Assembly: GCF_035984415.1 (NCBI RefSeq)
Contig: NZ_CP130720.1
Location: 8,494,001-8,558,000 of the forward strand
Direction: 5' to 3'
Length of the DNA stretch: 64,000 nt
Origin: Streptomyces sp. NBC_01296
GTDB taxonomy: Bacteria > Actinomycetota > Actinomycetes > Streptomycetales > Streptomycetaceae
In this document: in pieces, positions 50,750 to 61,109 of the stretch
Position numbering within the stretch: position 1 is the stretch's first letter
How the letters are laid out: each line of letters opens with the position of its first letter
The notes under the pieces: model-generated
What the model saw: only the letters and a program-made list of their open reading frames with translations
What the model was told of the DNA's origin: nothing
Database searches by the model: none
Translations under genes and position numbers: made by a program

Positions 50750-51462
50750 GCCTCGGCGTACGACTGGAGGGACTGTCGGTCCGCTACGGGGCCGTCCCGG
50801 TCCTGGAGCCCACCGATCTGGAGCTCCCGGCGGGCTCGTTCACGGCGCTGCTGGGGCCCAGCGGGTGCGGCAAATCCACGGTACTCAACCAGGTGGCCGG
50901 TTTCCTGGGGCCCGCCGGAGGGCGGGTGACGGTGGGTTCCGACCCGGTACGGGGGCCGGGCCCGGAGCGGGGCGTCGTCTTCCAGCACTATGCGCTCTTC
51001 CCGTGGCGCACCGCCCGCGGCAACGTCGAGTTCGCCCTCAAGCGGCTCGGCCTGCCGCGCCCGGAGCGCCGCCGGCGCGGCCTCGCGGCACTGGCCGAGG
51101 TGGGGCTCGCGGACGGTGCCGAGAAGTACCCGGGGCAGCTGTCCGGAGGCATGCAGCAACGCGTGGCACTGGCCAGGGCCCTGGCCGCGGAACCCGAAGT
51201 ACTGCTGCTGGACGAGCCGTTCGGAGCGCTGGACGCGCTGACCCGCACCCGGATGCAGACCCTGCTGCGGGAACTGTGGCAGCGCCGCGGCACCACCGTC
51301 CTGTTCGTCACGCACGACATCGACGAGGCACTGGCCCTCGCCGAGCGGGTCGTCGTCCTCGGCGGGACACCCGGCCGGGTGGTGGCCGACCACGCCGTCC
51401 CCGCCGGGCCGCCCGACCCGGACCTGCGCTCGCTGATCGCACGTCACCTCGGCTCCGACTGA
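50746..51462 (+). CDS. SsuB-like ABC transporter ATPase
   Basis: 238 aa. Walker A LGPSGCGKSTVL, Q-loop VVFQHYALFPW, signature LSGGMQQRVALARAL, Walker B LLLDEPFGALD, H-loop FVTHDIDEAL. NitT/TauT class. ATGA overlap with the permease gene. Complete and intact. Confidence 0.92.
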   Translation: MSLGVRLEGLSVRYGAVPVLEPTDLELPAGSFTALLGPSGCGKSTVLNQVAGFLGPAGGRVTVGSDPVRGPGPERGVVFQHYALFPWRTARGNVEFALKRLGLPRPERRRRGLAALAEVGLADGAEKYPGQLSGGMQQRVALARALAAEPEVLLLDEPFGALDALTRTRMQTLLRELWQRRGTTVLFVTHDIDEALALAERVVVLGGTPGRVVADHAVPAGPPDPDLRSLIARHLGSD

Positions 51463-51565
51463 GCCACAAGCCCAGTAGTCCCGACCCCCAAGCCCGGTAT
51501 CCCCGACCCCCGACCCCGTACCAGACCCTGCTTGCACCTCCGTCCCCGGAAGGACAACCCTCCCC

Positions 51566-52561
51566 ATGCTCAGACCCCGCGCCGTGGCCGCACTGTTGGC
51601 TGCAGCCCTGCTCTGCGCGCTCACCTCGGCCTGCGACTCCGGCTCCGGTCCCTCGGGCGGCGACCGCCCCGCCGTATCCCTCGCCGGGAGCGACCACCTC
51701 GGCGGAGCGCCCGTCTACGTGGCCCAGGAGCGCGGGCTGTGGTCCGCCGAGGGCATCGAAGCCACCGTCACCACCCAGCCCACTGGGCGGGACGCGCTGA
51801 ACGCCGTGCTCGGCGGCCAGGCGCAGCTCGGCGTCGTGGGTGACCTGCCCGCCGTGACGGCCGCACTGGGCGGGCGCGAGCTGCGGATCGTCGCCGACCT
51901 GTCCCGGTTCTCCGACTGGCGCCTGCTGTCCCGCACCGACCGGCAGATCACCGGCTTCGCCGCGCTGAAGGGCCGCAAGGTCGGGGTTCCCCAGGGCACG
52001 AACGTCGAGTACGCCCTGTCGCGGATGCTCGCCTCCGTACAGCTGACGGCCGCCGACGTGACCGTCGTGAACCTCGCCCCGAACCAGGTCACTTCGGCGC
52101 TGGCCCGTGGGGACGTCGACGCCGGGGTCACCTTCCCCAGCTTCTACGACTCGGCCCGCACCACCCTCGGCGACCGCTACGCCGAGCTCCCCTTCACCGG
52201 CTACACGGCCCGGACCTTGCTCGTCGCCGGTCCGAAGGCGACCGAGGAGACCACCACGGCCGTGCTCCGGGCGCTACTGAAGGCCCAGCACGAGATCACC
52301 GCCGACCCGGCCGCCGCGCGCAGCGCCGTACTGGCCCAGTCCAAGGGCGCGCTCCAGGCCGGCTACGTGGACGCCTTCCAACCCCGCTACGCCTACGGCG
52401 CGACCCTCTCGCCCGAGCTGCTGGACCAGTTGGAGCACGAGGCCACCTGGGCGAAGACCGCCCAGAACATGCCGGGCTCCGCCGACCGCGCCGCACTGCA
52501 GCGGCATCTGAACCCCGGGCCCCTGAGGGCCGTCGACCCGGCCGCTGTCACCGTCCGCTGA
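51566..52561 (+). CDS. SsuA-like substrate-binding lipoprotein
   Basis: 331 aa. Lipoprotein signal AVAALLAAALLCALTSAC. NMT1/THI5-like periplasmic fold: GGAPVYVAQERGLWSAEGIE, LNAVLGGQAQLGVVGDLPAV, KGRKVGVPQGTNVEYALSRM, ALARGDVDAGVTFPSFYDSA. Alkanesulfonate/taurine-type binding protein. It lies 104 bp after the ATPase; the spacer has C-rich short repeats. ATG 51566. Confidence 0.9.
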   Translation: MLRPRAVAALLAAALLCALTSACDSGSGPSGGDRPAVSLAGSDHLGGAPVYVAQERGLWSAEGIEATVTTQPTGRDALNAVLGGQAQLGVVGDLPAVTAALGGRELRIVADLSRFSDWRLLSRTDRQITGFAALKGRKVGVPQGTNVEYALSRMLASVQLTAADVTVVNLAPNQVTSALARGDVDAGVTFPSFYDSARTTLGDRYAELPFTGYTARTLLVAGPKATEETTTAVLRALLKAQHEITADPAAARSAVLAQSKGALQAGYVDAFQPRYAYGATLSPELLDQLEHEATWAKTAQNMPGSADRAALQRHLNPGPLRAVDPAAVTVR

Positions 52562-52587
52562 CCCACACCCCACCCGAGGAGATACGC

Positions 52588-53697
52588 ATGACCGTCGACC
52601 AGAACACCCTGCGCCGCCGCGGCGTCGGCCTGATCGCCCACGACCCCGCCCGCAGCTACGGCGGCTACACCCTCTACACCCCGATCACCAGCGCCGGCGA
52701 GATCCACCTCGTCGACATCGAGGGCCGCACCGCCCACACCTGGAACTCCCCGCACCCGCCCGGCCGCCAAGCGCAGCTCCTGCCCAAGGGGAACCTCTTC
52801 TACGCGGCCAAGGACACGAACAGCCCCACCCTCTTCCCCATCTGGGACGTCTACCACGGCGGCATCTTCCAGGAACTGGCCCCCGACTCCACGGTCCTGC
52901 GCGAGGTCCGCCACCCCTTCCACCACCACGACGCCTCGATCCTGCGCAACGGCAACCTCATCGTCACCGTCGTCGAACCCCTGGACCCGGCCGACGCCGC
53001 CCGCATCCGGGGCGGCATCCCCGGCTCCGAAGCGCCCGGCGGGGTGATCTACGGGGACGTGGTGTACGAGCTGACCTGGGAGGGCGAGGAGGTGTGGCGC
53101 TGGGCCGCCATAGAGCACCTCGACCCCGAGGAGTTCCCCCTCAACCCGCACTTCGCCCGCGAGCACTGGCCCATGGCCAACACCGTCAACGAGCGCGCCG
53201 ACGGCTCGATCGTGCTCGGTTTCCGCAGCGCCTCCTCCACCGTGGCCGTCGACCGTGCCGACGGGTCCGTGCTGTGGCACATCGGCCCCGACGTCCTGGC
53301 GCAGCAGCACCACCCGCACGAGCTGGAGGGCGGGAACATCCTGGTCTTCGACAACGGCACCTACCGCGAGACGACTTCCGTGCCGTACTCGCGGGTGCTC
53401 GAGCTCGACCCGCGCACCGGCAAGGAGGTGTGGTCGTACGAGGACAACCCGCCGCAGAACTTCTACAGCCCGTACATGTCCAGCGCGCAGCGGCTTTCCA
53501 ACGGGAACACCTTCATCGCCGAGGGCTCCTTCGGGCGGCTCTTCGAGGTGACCCCGAGCGGGGACGTGGTCTGGGAGTTCGTGGTCCCGCAGTTCCGGTC
53601 CTTCGGTGACGGTGTGGGCCTGGAGTCCTCGGCCGGCGCCCAGAACGCCGTATTCCGCGCCTACCGCTACTCCGCCGACCAACTGCCCTGGCTGTAA
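52588..53697 (+). CDS. arylsulfotransferase (ASST) family protein
   Basis: 369 aa six-bladed propeller of the PAPS-independent arylsulfate sulfotransferase family, which moves sulfate between phenols. Blade motifs HTWNSPHPPGRQAQLLPKGN, HHHDASILRNGNLIVTVVEP, QQHHPHELEGGNILVFDNGT and SSAQRLSNGNTFIAEGSFGR with conserved His and Asn. No signal peptide, unlike periplasmic enterobacterial AssT, so it is probably cytoplasmic. Twenty-six bp after the binding-protein gene, hence in the sulfur operon; it may release or transfer sulfate from imported aryl sulfates. Confidence 0.85.
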   Translation: MTVDQNTLRRRGVGLIAHDPARSYGGYTLYTPITSAGEIHLVDIEGRTAHTWNSPHPPGRQAQLLPKGNLFYAAKDTNSPTLFPIWDVYHGGIFQELAPDSTVLREVRHPFHHHDASILRNGNLIVTVVEPLDPADAARIRGGIPGSEAPGGVIYGDVVYELTWEGEEVWRWAAIEHLDPEEFPLNPHFAREHWPMANTVNERADGSIVLGFRSASSTVAVDRADGSVLWHIGPDVLAQQHHPHELEGGNILVFDNGTYRETTSVPYSRVLELDPRTGKEVWSYEDNPPQNFYSPYMSSAQRLSNGNTFIAEGSFGRLFEVTPSGDVVWEFVVPQFRSFGDGVGLESSAGAQNAVFRAYRYSADQLPWL

Positions 53698-53907
53698 TCG
53701 GAAGCCGCGTTCTATTTCAGCGGAGGGCGTTCTGTGTACGGCAGATGAAAATGCCGTCCGCTTCCGCGTCCACCGAGATCAGGTCCGTTGACAGCCCTTT
53801 TGCGGGCTGCCTGGCTTAGGCCGCAGATCACGACATCGGCGGCCTCTTCCGTCCGGCATGACGGCTGCTTTTCGATTCTTCGCTCATCGAATGCTGCTGG
53901 AGTGTCC

Positions 53908-54724
53908 TTGACCGAATCGCACGGCCGAAGCCGCCGGCCCGGGCGGTGGATCACCACGGTCATCGTGCTGGTGCTGGTCTCCCAGGCCGCCCACGGGCTG
54001 CTGACCAATCCCTTCTACCAGTGGGACCGCTTCGCGTACTGGTTCTTCCGGCCGGTCATCCTGGAGGGCCTGTCCATCACCCTCCAGGTTGCCGCGTACA
54101 GCGCGGTCCTGGGCCTGGCGGGCGGCATCCTGCTCGCCTCGGCCGGCTGTCCGCGAACCCCGTACTGCGGTCGGTGAGCTGGACGTACATCTGGCTGCTG
54201 CGCTCGGTGCCGCTCATCCGGCGAGTCCCGGCTGGCCACCGACATGGTGGTGGCGGTCGTGGGACTGAGCCTGAGCGAAGCGGCGTACGCTGCCGAAGTG
54301 GTCCGGGCCGGAGTGCTCTCCGTCGACCAGGGTCAGCACGAGGCGGCGGCCGCGCTGGGACTGCCCAAGCGTTACCAGTTCGCCCGGATCGTCTTCCCCC
54401 AGGCGCTGCGCTCCATCGTCCCTGCCTACTCAACCTGCTGATCGGGCTCGTCAAGGCCACCTCGCTGGTCTTCTACGTCTCGCTGTTCGACCTGTTCGGC
54501 ACGGTGCAGAGCCTCGGCAGCACCTACTCCGGCGACGTGGCGCCGCTGCTGCTGGTGGCCACCTTCTGGTACGTGGTCCTCACCAGCCTCCTCTCGGTCG
54601 TCCAGTTCTACGTCGAGCGGTACTACGCCCGTGGCGCCCTGCGCACCGTACCGCCCACCCCCCTGCAGCGGGCCCGGGCGAGCATGCGCGTGCTCCCGGC
54701 CCGCTTCCGGAAGGAGACCGCGCG

Positions 54725-54728
<4 letters not shown>
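53908..54728 (+). pseudogene. polar amino-acid ABC permease, several indels
   Basis: HisM/TcyB-type permease spread over three frames: YWFFRPVILEGLSITLQVAA and LAGGILLA, then RLSANPVLRSVSWTYIWLLR, then (after a deletion of the expected next helix) VVGLSLSEAAYAAEVVRAGV and LSVDQGQHEAAAALGLPKRY with the EAA loop, then LNLLIGLVKATSLVFYVSLF. Two breaks are single C losses in C-runs near 54135 and 54433. Start TTG 53908 (GGAG upstream). Its end overlaps the ATPase start (ATGA). Confidence 0.8.
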
Positions 54729-55499
<771 letters not shown>

Positions 55500-55585
55500 C
55501 TCCGGCGCCCCCGAACCGCCCCTGCCCTGCCCCCACCCCCGTCCCATGCTGTCCCCCGCCCCTTCCCGAACCGGAAAGGAACACC

Positions 55586-56607
55586 ATGCAACGCCGACGT
55601 TCCCTGCGCTCCAGACTCCTCCGCGGCCTCGGCGCCGCGACCGCCACCGCGGCCCTCGCCTCCGGCCTCACCGCGTGCGGCGGCGATGCCGATGCCAAGG
55701 ACACCGGGGCGGGTGGGAACATTTCACCGTCGGCGCCGTGTCCAACGGCGCCGCCCGGGAGGCCGAGCTGACCGTCCCCGCCGTGGAGGCCCTGCGGGCG
55801 CAGCTGCCGGCGGCCGTCCGCGAACGCGGTGAGCTGGTCCTCGGCGTGAGCACGCTGCCGTCCGGCTCCCCACCGCTCGGGTACACGGGCACCGACCAGA
55901 AGACCCTGACCGGGGTGGAACCGGACCTCGGCCGGCTGGTGGCCGCCGTACTCGGGCTCAAGCCGGTGGTCAGGAACTCCACCTGGGAGAACCTTTTCGT
56001 CGGCATCGACAGCGGCAAGGCGGACGTGGTCTTCACGAACGTCACGGTCACGGAGGAACGCAGGAAGAAGTACGACTTCGCCTCCTACCGGCAGGACAAC
56101 CTGGCCTTCGAGGCGCTGAAGGACAACCCCTGGAACTTCGGCGGCGACTACCACAACCTGGCGGGCAAGACGGTGGCGGTCAGTTCCGGCACCAACCAGG
56201 AGAAGATCCTGCTGGAGTGGCAGAAGCAGCTGCAGGCGGACGGCAAGGACCTCACTGTCAAGTACTTTCCCGACGCCAACAGCACCTACCTGGCCCTGAG
56301 CGGCAAGAAGGTCGACCTCAGCTTCGGCCCGAACCCGTCCATCGCCCACCACATCACGCAGACGGCCGGCGGCAACGCTCCCACCCGCAACGCGGGTTCC
56401 TTCTCCGGGGCGGGGGAGACGCTCCAGGGCCTGATCGCCGCGACCGCGAAGAAGGACAGTGGCCTGGCCAAGCCGGTGGCCGAGGCGATCAACCACCTGA
56501 TCAAGAAGGGCCAGTACGGGCAGGTCCTCGCCGCCTGGAACCTGTCCGACGAGGCCGTGACCACCTCGGAAGTCAACCCGCCGGGCCTCCCGCTCACCAA
56601 CTCCTGA
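55586..56607 (+). pseudogene. amino-acid binding lipoprotein, one frameshift
   Basis: Family-3 solute-binding protein. Signal and lipobox: GAATATAALASGLTAC. A frame change near 55720 separates it from the mature part: VGAVSNGAAREAELTVPAVE, VRERGELVLGVSTLPSGSPP, GVEPDLGRLVAAVLGLKPVV, KADVVFTNVTVTEERRKKYD, LAGKTVAVSSGTNQEKILLE. Only one lesion. ATG 55586 with AAAGGA upstream. The ligand is probably an amino acid or a sulfur-containing analogue. Confidence 0.8.
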
Positions 56608-56652
56608 ACCCCCCCGGCCCCCGGGCCGCACCACCGACGGAGACCCCACAGC

Positions 56653-57108
56653 ATGAGCACCCGCACAGGGCCGGGCACGGGCACGGGTCCGAGCGCGCGT
56701 ACGAGTACCAGTACGCGTACGAGCCTGTGGGCCCCCACATCCCCGCATGTCCTGGACAACCCCGCCTGGGCCGCGGCCCTCGCGGACCCGGCCGACCCGC
56801 AAGCGTGGGCCGACCTGCGCGGGCTGGTCGGCGACGGCGGGATCGGCTCGCTCGCCGGCGTGCTGACCCCGCCCGACGGCTGGGAGACCGTCGGCTCGGT
56901 CCCCGGCGTCCAGCTGGTCGACACCTCGCTGCGCGCCGAACCCGCCCCTGAGGCGGTCCGGCTGGGACCCCGTGACGTACCCGAGATCCTCGGCCTGCTC
57001 GAGCTCACGAAGCCCGGACCCTTCCTGCCCCGCACCGTCGAGCTGGGCACGTACCTCGGCATCCGCCACCGGGGCCGGCTGGTCGCGATGGCCGGGGAGC
57101 GGCTGCGC
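56653..57108 (+). pseudogene. GNAT acetyltransferase, C-truncated
   Basis: N-terminal half of a FR47-like GNAT protein: LWAPTSPHVLDNPAWAALA-like start, VPGVQLVDTSLRAEPAPEAV, LGPRDVPEILGLLELTKPGP, FLPRTVELGTYLGIRHRGRL, VAMAGERLRP. The acetyl-CoA-binding half is missing; at about 57108 it is joined to a glycosidase fragment. Such an N-acetyltransferase next to a cystine-type transporter recalls SnaA-like enzymes of S-substituted cysteine catabolism; this link is inference. A T/S/G-repeat leader (GTGTGPSARTSTSTRTS) opens it. Confidence 0.65.
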
Positions 57109-57400
57109 CCACAGCGGCGGCACCCTGTACGTCAGCACCGACGGCGGGAAGCACTTCACCGCCCGGGCCACCGGCCTGGGTGGCGGCAGCTCAAGGCGGT
57201 CCCGGGCGCCGACTACCAGGCGTTCTACCTCAGCGGGAAGGTGAAGGGCGTCACCGGGCTGTTCCGTTCCACCGACTGCGGCGCCACCTGGGTCCGGATC
57301 CACGAGGACCAGCAGCAGTTCGGTGGGACCGCCGTCAACGTCATCAGAGGCGACCCCGAGGTATACGGGCGGGTCTACCCGGGCGGCGGTCCGCGCCGTC
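57108..57400 (+). pseudogene. GH74 xyloglucanase/BNR-repeat C-terminal scrap
   Basis: GGTLYVSTDGGKHFTARATG and, in another frame after about 57185, LKAVPGADYQAFYLSGKVKG, VTGLFRSTDCGATWVRIHED, VIRGDPEVYGRVYPGG. The SxDGGxxF/W (BNR) motifs and the GDP.VYGRVY end are typical of GH74 xyloglucanases. Only the last blade remains. It follows the truncated GNAT without a gap. Confidence 0.65.
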
Positions 57401-57464
57401 CACCCACGGGCGGGCCGCTGCCGAGGATGACCTCGGCGGCGTCGACCAGGCTACGGGCATGGCC

Positions 57465-58271
57465 TCATCGTGTCGGGGTGAAGCCGCCCCAGACCGAGAG
57501 GGCGCCGCGGGGACCGTTGGCGTCGACGCGGTAGCCGTCGTGCCCGGCCTCGCGCTCGCCGGCGGCGTGGTTGTACTGGCCGGCGAAGACGTGCTGTCCG
57601 GCCGGGACGGTGCGGCCCGGCTTGAGGATCCAACGGTAGACCACTGCCCCGCCCTCGTGCTGCACGGTGACAGTGAAGTCGTCGGCGGGCAGGGTCCGCC
57701 AGCTGCCGGTGCTCTGCACTCCGCCGGTCTGCGTGATGCGCAGTTCCACGGTGAGGGCGGTGAGCGGCTGGGTGGTCTTGAGGGTGATGTCGCTCTGCGC
57801 CCAGTAGGTGTTGCTGCCCGGGTTCAAGGAGCCGGCCGACCACAGAGGTCCGTCCTGGACGCGTGTGCCGTCGGGCCGGGCCGGGCCCTCGCCGCCTGAC
57901 GCCGCAGGGCTGGGCCTCGTCGAGGACGAGCGGTCCGGCGCGGTCGGGCCGCTAGTGGCGGGCGCCGACGGCGTGGAGTCGGGAGTCCCGGACGCGGACG
58001 GCGCGGACGGCGCGGCGGGGGTGGCCGAGGTGTCCGGCCGGGCCGGCGGGGACTGGACGATGGCGGCGACGGCGAAACCACCGACCGCCAGAATGCCGAC
58101 CGCGGCGAGGGAGGCGAGCGCCACCCTGGGCCACGGCCTCGCGCCGGACGACTCGCGGTAGCGGTCGGGAGCGCCGGACATGCCGCGTTCCACGCGTGCC
58201 AGGATGCGGGCGCGGTCGGGCTGGTGGGCCTCGGCGGCTGCGCGCAGCCGCCTGGTGAGCTCCTCGTTCAC
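57465..58271 (-). CDS. membrane-anchored protein coupled to a sigma factor
   Basis: 268 aa. N-terminal cytoplasmic part of about 50 residues (NEELTRRLRAAAEAHQPDRA), one transmembrane helix (VALASLAAVGILAVGGFAVA), a long Pro/Ser/Thr/Ala linker (about 75-130) and an extracellular beta-rich domain (YWAQSDITLKTTQPLTALTV, DDFTVTVQHEGGAVVYRWIL, HVFAGQYNHAAG). The layout recalls an anti-sigma factor, but no zinc-binding motif is visible, so this is inference. Start GTG 58271 overlaps the sigma-factor stop, with AAGGAGG before it. Confidence 0.82.
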   Translation of the reverse strand: MNEELTRRLRAAAEAHQPDRARILARVERGMSGAPDRYRESSGARPWPRVALASLAAVGILAVGGFAVAAIVQSPPARPDTSATPAAPSAPSASGTPDSTPSAPATSGPTAPDRSSSTRPSPAASGGEGPARPDGTRVQDGPLWSAGSLNPGSNTYWAQSDITLKTTQPLTALTVELRITQTGGVQSTGSWRTLPADDFTVTVQHEGGAVVYRWILKPGRTVPAGQHVFAGQYNHAAGEREAGHDGYRVDANGPRGALSVWGGFTPTR

Positions 58272-58801
58272 CGGCCCCTCCTTTCCGCCAACAATTCTCC
58301 GGCTGCTCCCGTGCTGCCCAGCATCCGTTCCAGTTCGGCCATCCCCTTCGAGGTCTGGCTCTTCACCGTACCGACCGATATTCCCAGTGCCAGAGCGGTG
58401 TCCTTCTCCGACAGGTCGAAAGCGTGCCGCAGGACCACGCATGTCCGCTTGCGGAACGGCAACCGGGCGAGAGCAGTACGCACGTCCACCGCGGCGGCCA
58501 CGTCCGGACCTTCCGACGGCTCCTGGCCGCGGGACCAGAACAGGGCGATTCGGCGGCGCTCGCGAACCGCGCTGCGGATGCGTGACCGTACCAGGTTGGC
58601 CACCACGCCGCGGGCGTAGGCGAGTGGGTACTCGGCCTGGCGCAGCCGGTCCCAGCGCTGCCACAGCGCGATCAGGGCGTCCGCAGCCAGGTCGTCGGCG
58701 CCGTCCGCCTCGCCCGTCAGGAGGTGGGCGAACCGGGCGAGTTCGGCGTAGTGGCGTTCGAAGAAGTCGTGGAACTCCGCGGACGCGTCATCGAAGACCA
58801 T
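58268..58801 (-). CDS. SigE-family ECF sigma factor
   Basis: 177 aa. Region 2: FHDFFERHYAELARFAHLLT, GADDLAADALIALWQRWDRL. Region 4: RLPFRKRTCVVLRHAFDLSE and DTALALGISVGTVKSQTSKG. Matches the SigE (SigE-PhyM-type, TIGR02983) group common in Streptomyces, each usually followed by a membrane protein. ATG 58801. The coupled downstream gene is probably its controller or target. The expansin-like gene lies behind on the same strand. Confidence 0.92.
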   Translation of the reverse strand: MVFDDASAEFHDFFERHYAELARFAHLLTGEADGADDLAADALIALWQRWDRLRQAEYPLAYARGVVANLVRSRIRSAVRERRRIALFWSRGQEPSEGPDVAAAVDVRTALARLPFRKRTCVVLRHAFDLSEKDTALALGISVGTVKSQTSKGMAELERMLGSTGAAGELLAERRGR

Positions 58802-58945
58802 GTCCGTCGATCGCCCCCTCTGGCAAATGTGTGCGCTAACATCCGGGCGGCAGCGTACCAGCGCCCGGCGCGCCCCAGGCGCCCCAGGGGCCCCGGGCGC
58901 TCCGATGCACCGGCCCCGTACCCGCCACCCGGCCGCGGTGCGGTA

Positions 58946-59890
58946 TCAGTGCGGGGCGAACTGGACCCGGGTCGGTTGTGCGACGTTCGGCAGCAGCGCG
59001 ATCCCGTCGACCGTCAGCTGCTCTCCGTAGATGTCGGTAATCCTCATCGCGCCGCCGCACCCGCTGCCGTCGGCGGAGAGGAAGTAGTTGTAGTCGGTAC
59101 GGGGCAGTCTCCGCCAGCCCTTGGCGCTGCGTACCTCCAGCCGCGCGACGGGATTCCGGTGGTCGATCACCTGGATGCCGCACCAGTGGGGGCTGGACCC
59201 GGTTTTGTACCGGATGGAGAGCGCGCCGGACGTGTGGGGGCTCAGCAGGCTCCAGGTGACCGGGATGCGGCCGAGCTTGGGATCGGCCAGTTTCGCGAAG
59301 GCCTGCTCGCTGAGGTCCAGTTGTCCAGGTGCGCAGGGCAGTGGGCATTCGTTGGTGATCCGGACCGTGATCGAGGCGCCGCTCGCGGCGCGGACGCGCA
59401 CGTAAGCGCCGCACGCCCTGGACGACTCGTAGTCGGTGGTGTTCATCGCCGCGATCATGAGGTCGTCGTCGCTCGGGCCGAACAGGCAGGCGCCGTTGCC
59501 GTCGCCCGCAGCGTAAGCGGTGGCGACGCCCTTGTAGGTGGTCCCGGGCTGGATGCGTCCTGGCGACGGTGCCGTGCTGGATGCCGCCTGCGGGCTTGTC
59601 TCCGTCGAAGGCTGTGGCGGCGCGGTGGTCGTACCGACGGCCGCGGTCGGGGTCGCCGCGGCAGGCGAGCCGTCCGTCGGGGGCGTGGGGCTCGTCGGGG
59701 CCGTGGGCGTGGCTCCCGCCCGGGTGAGGGCTGGCGCGGCCAGGCCGGCCCCGGCCTCGGCCTCGGGGCCGGGGAGCATGGCCGTCACGAGGCAGATGAG
59801 GACGCCCGCGGCAGCCAGCATCACCGCCGTTCCCGTGATCAGCCTGTGTCTACGCCTGCGCTGCCGCGCGGCCTGCCGTGCAGTCTGCAT
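58946..59890 (-). CDS. expansin-like secreted/anchored protein
   Basis: 314 aa. N-terminal Arg-rich stretch and a hydrophobic helix (LITGTAVMLAAAGVLICLVT) acting as signal anchor. A Pro/Thr/Ala-rich linker follows, then the double-psi beta-barrel (TYKGVATAYAAGDGNGACLF, MIAAMNTTDYESSRACGAYV, ITNECPLPCAPGQLDLSEQA), and a CBM63-like domain (IRYKTGSSPHWCGIQVIDHR, GWRRLPRTDYNYFLSADGSG). Resembles BsEXLX1-type bacterial expansins, which loosen cellulose/peptidoglycan without hydrolysis. ATG 59890 is chosen over 60061. Confidence 0.85.
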   Translation of the reverse strand: MQTARQAARQRRRRHRLITGTAVMLAAAGVLICLVTAMLPGPEAEAGAGLAAPALTRAGATPTAPTSPTPPTDGSPAAATPTAAVGTTTAPPQPSTETSPQAASSTAPSPGRIQPGTTYKGVATAYAAGDGNGACLFGPSDDDLMIAAMNTTDYESSRACGAYVRVRAASGASITVRITNECPLPCAPGQLDLSEQAFAKLADPKLGRIPVTWSLLSPHTSGALSIRYKTGSSPHWCGIQVIDHRNPVARLEVRSAKGWRRLPRTDYNYFLSADGSGCGGAMRITDIYGEQLTVDGIALLPNVAQPTRVQFAPH

Positions 59891-60020
59891 GTCGGTCCGT
59901 TCGAAAGTTCGAGTCGAGGTGCACTCCTTGGTCGCCGCGGGATGCGAAAAGGTTGCCGACGGAGAGGAAGCGCGCCCGGCGGGTCCTGCGGGCAGCCGCG
60001 CCGGTGCCGTGGCGGCCCGC

Positions 60021-60684
60021 TCACTGGGCGGGGGAGTGGGGCGACATGGGCCGGGCGGCACGGATGCTGCGCGGAGACGTTCCGAGTACGCGGCGACAGG
60101 CCTTGTTGAACGCCTGTAGGTCCGGAATGCCGACCGATGAGGCGACGGCGGGGACGGAGAGCGTGGTGGCCTGCAGGAAGTGGCGGGCCCGTTCCATTCG
60201 CCGGGCCCGGATACAGCCGACGGCCGTCTCCCCCTTCGCGGCGCGGAGGAGCCACGTCAGGTGGTTGCGGGAGGCTCCGGCTGCCGCCGCGATCTCCGGT
60301 ACGGTCAGTGGCTGACCCAGCCGCACCTCGATGAGGGCCACGGCGGCTGCGACCGCCGGATGAGCGGCCTGCGTGTTCCGCTCCCTCGGAGGGGCGAGCG
60401 GGGAGACCCGCCACAGGGCGGGCGGCCCACACCTCGGCGGCGGCCCGTGCCGGGGTGTTCGGCCAGGCGGCCAGCGCCCGCTGCAACGCGGTGGTGAGCA
60501 AGGTGAGATCGGGCCCGGCGTGCTGGACCACCGGAACGGTGCGGGGGGCTCCATCTGAGCCGAGGCGCAGGGGGACGTAGAGGTGCGGGGAGGGGCCCCG
60601 GTAGCGATATCGGACCTCGGCGCCGGGCAGTACGAGGCTGACCCGGCCTGGGCGGATGGCGTACTCAGTGCCGTTCACCGTCAC
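60021..60684 (-). pseudogene. AraC-family regulator, frameshifted
   Basis: N-terminal cupin-like sensor in one frame (TEYAIRPGRVSLVLPGAEVR, YRYRGPSPHLYVPLRLGS). The frame is lost near 60420. The C-terminal double HTH lies in another frame: LGQPLTVPEIAAAAGASRNH, LTWLLRAAKGETAVGCIRAR, ARHFLQATTLSVPAVASSVG, IPDLQAFNKACRRVLGTSPR. One small indel would restore it. It faces the PhyH remnant and could once have controlled the sugar transporter or dioxygenase. Confidence 0.75.
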
Positions 60685-60782
60685 GCGACCCCCGGCCCCG
60701 CGTGCCGGGCACCGTGGTGAGAATCGACCACTGGAGGGTGAACGTGGCCCACGCGGCGCGAGGCCGGCGGACCTAGCGTAAA

Positions 60783-61109
60783 TTGCCGGGCAGCCATCTC
60801 CGGCGGATCAACGAGTCCGACACCGGCCGCTACCAGAACCTGCGCGGGCAGGACCGACTGGTCTGCCCGGCCGGGACGGTGGTGTTCCTGCACCACGGTC
60901 TCTGGCACGGGGGCCGGCGCAACGACAGCGACACGATGCGCTACATGTTCAAGATCCGCTTCACACGATGTTCCCGTGGTACGAGGGGGCGGCCGGCCGG
61001 CTGGAGCGGTACAACCGCATCCTGCTGTGCGCTGACCGGCGACGAGAACTTCGACCTCGACCACTGGGTGACCAGGGTCTCCAACCGCCCTGCGGAGGCA
61101 CAGGCATGA
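60783..61109 (+). pseudogene. phytanoyl-CoA dioxygenase-like, C-terminal remnant
   Basis: LPGSHLRRINESDTGRYQNL and VCPAGTVVFLHHGLWHGGRR, NDSDTMRYMFKIRF contain the distal iron-binding His and 2-oxoglutarate Arg region of PhyH-family Fe(II) dioxygenases. The N-terminal HxD half is missing and the remainder (WYEGAAGRLERYNRILL, LTGDENFDLDHWVTRVSNRP) needs two frame changes. Its stop overlaps the start of the next fragment (ATGA). Confidence 0.65.
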
